From Lentzea aerocolonigenes (GTDB lineage Bacteria; Actinomycetota; Actinomycetes; Mycobacteriales; Pseudonocardiaceae): a DNA stretch of 26,834 nucleotides. The notes below the pieces were generated by a model. The model was not told where the DNA came from. It was given only the letters and a program-made list of their open reading frames with translations, and did no database searches. A program made the translations under genes and the position numbers. This document shows positions 23,535-26,834 of this stretch, one piece after another. The number at the start of each line of letters is the position of its first letter. Positions within the stretch are counted from its first letter, which is position 1. The stretch spans positions 1-26,834 of the forward strand of contig NZ_JYJG01000361.1 of assembly GCF_000955955.1 (NCBI RefSeq). Direction: 5' to 3'.

Positions 23535-24444
23535 GCAGTTTCCGCACCGCCCGTTCCGGATCGCCGTTGCCGATCACGTCGCCGTTCTCGAACGCCTCGA
23601 CCAGGCGTGGGTCCACGTAGGACTTCCGCGCCACGGCCGCCGTGTTCCCCAGGTGTTCGGCCACTTCCTTCATGACCGCGCTGACCGCTCGTTTCGACGG
23701 CTTGCCGCGTTCCCTCAACGCGTGCGCGAACGCCTGGGCCGCACTGACCGTCGCGTGCCAGGTGCGGAGGTCCTTCACGCTGAACTCGTCGCCGACCAGC
23801 TCGCGGAACCGTTCGTTGATGTCGTCGGCGGTGAGGTCGAAGACGCGGCAGTCCGGCGTCTGGTCCTTGAGCAGCGAACGGACAGCGCGCGCGAGCTGCG
23901 GGTCGGTGATCTCCTCGTCGACCTCGACGCCGTGCTTGGCCGGGAACCGGAACCTGACGCGATCCCCGCGCACGCTGAGGTGCTCGCACAGCAGCGTCGC
24001 GACACCGTGGGTGCCGTTGTCCTCGGCGTACTCCTCGTGACCGACGCGGAAGACGCCGAGGTCGAGCATGCGCAGGGCAATGGCCAGCAACCGCTTGCGG
24101 CCGCGCGACCTCATGTCCTCGACGATCTGCTCGCGGAACCTCTTGAGGCGCGGGGCGAGCTTGAGCACGCGGTCGAACTTCTCGGCGTCGCGGTCGGAGC
24201 GCCACTTGTCGTGGTAGAGGTACTGGCGGCGGCCCGCGTCGTCGTAGCCGAGGGCCTGGATGTGGCCGTTGGGGTGCGGGCAGATCCAGACTTCGCGCCA
24301 CGCGGGCGGGATGACCAGGGCTTTCACCCGCGCGACGTCGTCGGCGCCGAGGGACTGGCCGTGCGCGTCCAGGTACCGGAAGCCCTTGCCGTGCCTCACG
24401 CGCGTCCAGCCGGGACCGGACGGGATGCTGCGGCGAAGTCTCAT
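23521..24444 (-). CDS. DNA topoisomerase IB
   Basis: 307 residues, the size of bacterial (poxvirus-like) type IB enzymes. The N-terminal FRYLDAHGQSL, the VIPPAWREVWICPHPNGHIQALGYDDAGRRQYLYHDKWR segment, the catalytic core LDLGVFRVGHEEYAEDNGTHGVATL (R133), FPAKHG (K170), KDLRTWHATV (R227, H230) and the nucleophile in ARKSYVDPR (Y276) are all there. It nicks and reseals one DNA strand to relax supercoils. GAGGTGG precedes the ATG. Monocistronic and leftward; convergent with the DUF4383 gene. Confidence 0.95.
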   Translation of the reverse strand: MRLRRSIPSGPGWTRVRHGKGFRYLDAHGQSLGADDVARVKALVIPPAWREVWICPHPNGHIQALGYDDAGRRQYLYHDKWRSDRDAEKFDRVLKLAPRLKRFREQIVEDMRSRGRKRLLAIALRMLDLGVFRVGHEEYAEDNGTHGVATLLCEHLSVRGDRVRFRFPAKHGVEVDEEITDPQLARAVRSLLKDQTPDCRVFDLTADDINERFRELVGDEFSVKDLRTWHATVSAAQAFAHALRERGKPSKRAVSAVMKEVAEHLGNTAAVARKSYVDPRLVEAFENGDVIGNGDPERAVRKLLKRP

Positions 24445-24457
24445 GTGGCCACCTCGT

Positions 24458-24483
24458 GGTTGATCAGCACGAGATGCGGGTAC
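24458..24483 (+). promoter_or_regulatory. SigB/SigF-type promoter GGTT-N16-GGGTAC
   Basis: GGTT at 24458-24461, 16 bases, GGGTAC at 24478-24483, ending ten bases before the GCS2 ATG, so the message would be nearly leaderless. It matches the same consensus as the promoter at 21805. The -10 lies in the palindrome GCGGGTACCCGC, so a weaker copy also faces the topoisomerase gene. Confidence 0.6.
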
Positions 24484-24493
24484 CCGCTCGCCG

Positions 24494-25561
24494 ATGAATG
24501 ACTACACGGTCGGTGTGGAACAAGAGTTCCTTCTTGTTGATCCCGAGTCGCGGCGGCCGGTAGCACTGGCGCCCCGAGTCCGGGAGATCTCTCGCGCGCC
24601 CGGTGACCTCGACGTGCAGGGCGAGCTGACGCCGTTCCAGATCGAGATCGCCACCGGGATCACGCACTCCTTCGAAGAGCTCGACGAGCAGGTGCGCAGC
24701 GCCCGCAAGGTGCTGGTGACCGCCGCGGACGAAGCCGGGTGCCGGCTCGTGGCCACGGGCATGCCGACGATCGGGAAGGCCGGTCCTCCCCCCGGAACGG
24801 ATGACCCCCGCTATCACCAGATCGAGTACTCCCACCGGAGGCTCGTCATCGGGCAGGGTGCTTGCGGGCTGCACGTGCACGTGGGCGTCGAGTCGAAGGC
24901 GGAAGCCCTGGCGGCGTCCAACAAGCTGCGGGTGTGGCTCCCGACGCTGCTCGCGTTGAGCGCGAACTCTCCGATCTACGAGGGAGAGGAGACCGGCTAC
25001 GCGAGCTGGCGGTCGATGGTGTGGTCGCGCTGGCCGGTCAGCGGGCCGCCGCCGTTGTGGGAAGGTCCCGAGCACTACGACCGGACCGTCGACTCGATCA
25101 TCTCGACGCAGGCGTTGCTGGATCGGGCGATGGTGTACTGGGACGTGCGCCCGTCGGCGAACCACCCGACGGTCGAAGTGCGCGTTGCGGACATTCCGCA
25201 ACTGGCAACGGAAGTGGTCGTGCTCGCGGAGCTGATCCGAGCCCTCGTCGTGACGGAACCCTCCGAACAGCGGGTGGACGATTCCGTGCTGCGAGCGGCA
25301 TATTGGCGGGCGTCGCGCGACGGGGTCGACGGACTGGCCGCCGATCCACACACCGGAAAACTCTCCCCCGCGTTCGACCGGGCAGCACAGCTCGTAGAGC
25401 ACGTTGCGGTCGCACTGCGCGATCGCGGCACGCTGTCTACTGTGGAGCGGCAGTTGGACTGGTTGCGCCACAACGGCAGCGGTGCCGCTAGGCAACGGCG
25501 TTGCCCGGACCCCGTGTCCCTTGTGGACATGCTGATCGCCCGAACGCGTGAGGAAACCTGA
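24494..25561 (+). CDS. GCS2-family carboxylate-amine ligase (YbdK-like)
   Basis: 355 residues. The family start TVGVEQEFLLVDPESRRPV, the GELTPFQIEIATGI segment, SHRRLVIGQGACGLHVHVGV, LLALSANSPIYEGEETGYASWRSMVWSRWP and ANHPTVEVRVADIP are typical of the glutamate-cysteine ligase 2 group. These ATP-dependent enzymes join an amino group to a carboxylate (weak gamma-glutamylcysteine synthesis in some). In thiol-rich actinomycetes the true substrate is often unknown. The start ATG is ten bases after a predicted stress-type promoter. The stop overlaps the next gene by one base (TGATG). Confidence 0.93.
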   Translation: MNDYTVGVEQEFLLVDPESRRPVALAPRVREISRAPGDLDVQGELTPFQIEIATGITHSFEELDEQVRSARKVLVTAADEAGCRLVATGMPTIGKAGPPPGTDDPRYHQIEYSHRRLVIGQGACGLHVHVGVESKAEALAASNKLRVWLPTLLALSANSPIYEGEETGYASWRSMVWSRWPVSGPPPLWEGPEHYDRTVDSIISTQALLDRAMVYWDVRPSANHPTVEVRVADIPQLATEVVVLAELIRALVVTEPSEQRVDDSVLRAAYWRASRDGVDGLAADPHTGKLSPAFDRAAQLVEHVAVALRDRGTLSTVERQLDWLRHNGSGAARQRRCPDPVSLVDMLIARTREET

Positions 25562-26337
25562 TGCGCCTCCCCGCACCCCGCGGCCACATGAGCTCAGCTC
25601 TGGTCGCCGCACTCCGCCGGCCGCCCGCCCCGCGGCCGGCGTTGCTCGTCAGCGGCGGCACCAGGGAGAGCTTTCTCGACGACGACCTGCAGCTGTCGTT
25701 GTGGATCTGCTACGAGCTGCGGATGAGCGGCTTCGACGACGTGGACGCCGGGTGGGAGGACAACTCCGCTCTGGCCCAGTTCCACGCGGCACTGGAAAAG
25801 CGCTGGGAGTCGTCACTGCGTTCGCTGTCCGAGACGGCCCAGCAGATGACGGAGCCCGCGCCGCTGTCGTCCGAGGGTGTGGCCGAGCTGCGCAAGCACC
25901 ACGCGTTCTGGCAGCCGCGCCGCGAGATGCGCTCGGTGCTGCGCGACATCCAGGGCGACGCCTACGGCAAGCGGTCCGAACGCACACACTCGGTGCTCTT
26001 CGCCGTGACGCTGCGCGACGTCGACCCGGTGGCCGTCGACGAGATGCCCGCACTGACCCTGGCCCTGGTGAACGCGCTGTCGTTGTTCGGCCTGCACCAA
26101 CGGCTCGTGGGTTGTCTGGTCGGCTTCCTGACGGCCGTCGACACGATCGGCGGTGACCCGTTCGCCCAGCTCCTGCCCGTCCAGTGCCCGCCGGAGGACG
26201 TCCGCCTCGGCTTCACCGCGTGCCACGAGCTGCACGCCCGGCTCACCCAGCACGTCCACACCTGCCTGGAAGCGGGCCGCACGTCACTGCGGGGGCGGTG
26301 GCTGGTCTCGCAGGGCAGGGTTAACGTGGGCTGTTAG
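25561..26337 (+). CDS. Short, diverged iron-containing redox enzyme family protein
   Basis: 258 residues with recognisable parts of the haem-oxygenase-fold 'iron-containing redox enzyme' family: LPAPRGHMSSALVAAL, DDDLQLSLWICYELRMSGFDDVDAGWED, SVLRDIQGDAYGKRSERTHSVLFAVTLR, LTLALVNALSLFGLHQRLVGCLVGFLTAVD. Family members are usually longer, by my recollection about 320-340 residues, and read EIQ-DEYG where this has DIQGDAYG. The C-terminal metal-binding EHVEADAVHE-type segment is replaced by CHELHARLTQHVHTC. Metal binding may therefore be altered or lost. It is translationally coupled to the GCS2 ligase. Confidence 0.82.
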   Translation: MRLPAPRGHMSSALVAALRRPPAPRPALLVSGGTRESFLDDDLQLSLWICYELRMSGFDDVDAGWEDNSALAQFHAALEKRWESSLRSLSETAQQMTEPAPLSSEGVAELRKHHAFWQPRREMRSVLRDIQGDAYGKRSERTHSVLFAVTLRDVDPVAVDEMPALTLALVNALSLFGLHQRLVGCLVGFLTAVDTIGGDPFAQLLPVQCPPEDVRLGFTACHELHARLTQHVHTCLEAGRTSLRGRWLVSQGRVNVGC

Positions 26338-26362
26338 AAGCGCTTGTTCCGAAGGGAGAACC

Positions 26363-26725
26363 GTGCCCGACCCCACCGCTCTGGCCTCCGTGGTCGTCGA
26401 CCGGATCGCACCCGATGTCGTGGTGCTGCACGTGTCCGGCGAGCTCGACACGACTTCCAGCAGCGAGCTGACCACGCCGCTCAACACCCAAGTGGTGTCC
26501 GGCAACCGCGCCGTCGTGGTGGACCTGGGGGGCGTGAAGTTCCTGGGCTCGGCCGGGTTGGAGGCGTTGGTGCTGGGGCAGCAGAGAGCGGCCAAGGCCG
26601 GCGTGGACTTCGTCGTGGTGGCGTCGTCACGGGCGGCGTTGCGGCCGATCGAGGCGACCGGGCTGGGTTCGGTGTTCACGATTCTGCGGTCGGTGGACGA
26701 GGCCGCGGAGCGCTACTCGTCCTGA
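26363..26725 (+). CDS. STAS-domain anti-sigma factor antagonist
   Basis: 120 residues from the GTG at 26363 (GAAGGGAG upstream); the longer frame to 26153 overlaps the preceding gene. The STAS fold is clear: APDVVVLHVSGELDTTSSSELTTPL, AVVVDLGGVKFLGSAGLEALV with the conserved phosphorylatable Ser in GSAGL, DFVVVASSRAALRPIEATGLGSVFTIL. Unphosphorylated SpoIIAA-like proteins bind an anti-sigma kinase and free its sigma factor. The partner could regulate the SigB/SigF-type sigma encoded at 22344, but no kinase gene is in the window. Confidence 0.92.
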   Translation: MPDPTALASVVVDRIAPDVVVLHVSGELDTTSSSELTTPLNTQVVSGNRAVVVDLGGVKFLGSAGLEALVLGQQRAAKAGVDFVVVASSRAALRPIEATGLGSVFTILRSVDEAAERYSS

Positions 26726-26834
26726 ATTCGTTGGCCCGCACCGAGATCGCGTCGCTAGTAGTGCTTTGTCGAGTCAGCAAGAACCCGGGGTGTCAGACGC
26801 TTCGATGGTCGCGTTCTCACGGCTCAAGGCCGAC

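Overview
The window is high-G+C DNA with strongly G/C-ending codons, frequent GTG and TTG starts, and many 1-8 nt stop/start overlaps. Together with a SigB/SigF-type sigma factor, a STAS antagonist and a GCS2 ligase, this points to a filamentous actinomycete. A member of the Pseudonocardiaceae (Lentzea/Saccharothrix-like) is my best guess; that placement is inferred from gene content only.

Positions 1-14951 hold most of one end of an extracellular contractile injection system (eCIS, a phage-tail-like particle) in two arms. The left arm reads leftward and runs off the window: sheath, inner tube, tail-assembly protein, DUF6760 protein, then a partial protein built of degenerate (V/A)QRLVG repeats. 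Baseplate and spike genes presumably lie beyond position 1. The right arm also reads leftward: DUF4255 protein, AAA+ ATPase and an eCIS-core (DUF4157, HELTH) protein. Converging on it is a 1082-residue rightward protein that looks like the payload. It has an LQR-GN leader, an Ala-rich coiled coil, a hydrophobic pore-like region, a low-complexity linker and a C-terminal PD-(D/E)XK-like nuclease domain. Between the arms sits a rightward three-gene unit (secreted metallophosphoesterase, MFS transporter, TolB-like propeller protein) that is not normal eCIS equipment, plus a small two-helix membrane protein. A 16-bp palindrome, CTGCCC-N4-GGGCAG, was found at three places only, each upstream of an eCIS transcription unit. 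Two copies lie exactly 69 nt before GTG starts. This looks like a dedicated operator for the system.

Positions 15033-21665 are a leftward six-gene operon: two LivF/LivG ATPases, an acyl-CoA synthetase, LivH and LivM permeases and a LivK-type lipoprotein. The ligase in the middle suggests import coupled to CoA activation of a carboxylic acid rather than plain amino-acid uptake.

Positions 21805-26725 are a stress-type neighbourhood: an SRPBCC protein and a SigB/SigF-family sigma factor behind a promoter matching that family's own consensus (GNNT-N15-GGGTAC), a DUF4383 membrane protein, a convergent topoisomerase IB, a GCS2 ligase behind a second such promoter (GGTT-N16-GGGTAC), a haem-oxygenase-fold diiron-type protein with altered residues, and a STAS anti-sigma antagonist. 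No tRNA, rRNA, CRISPR array or complete mobile element was seen.
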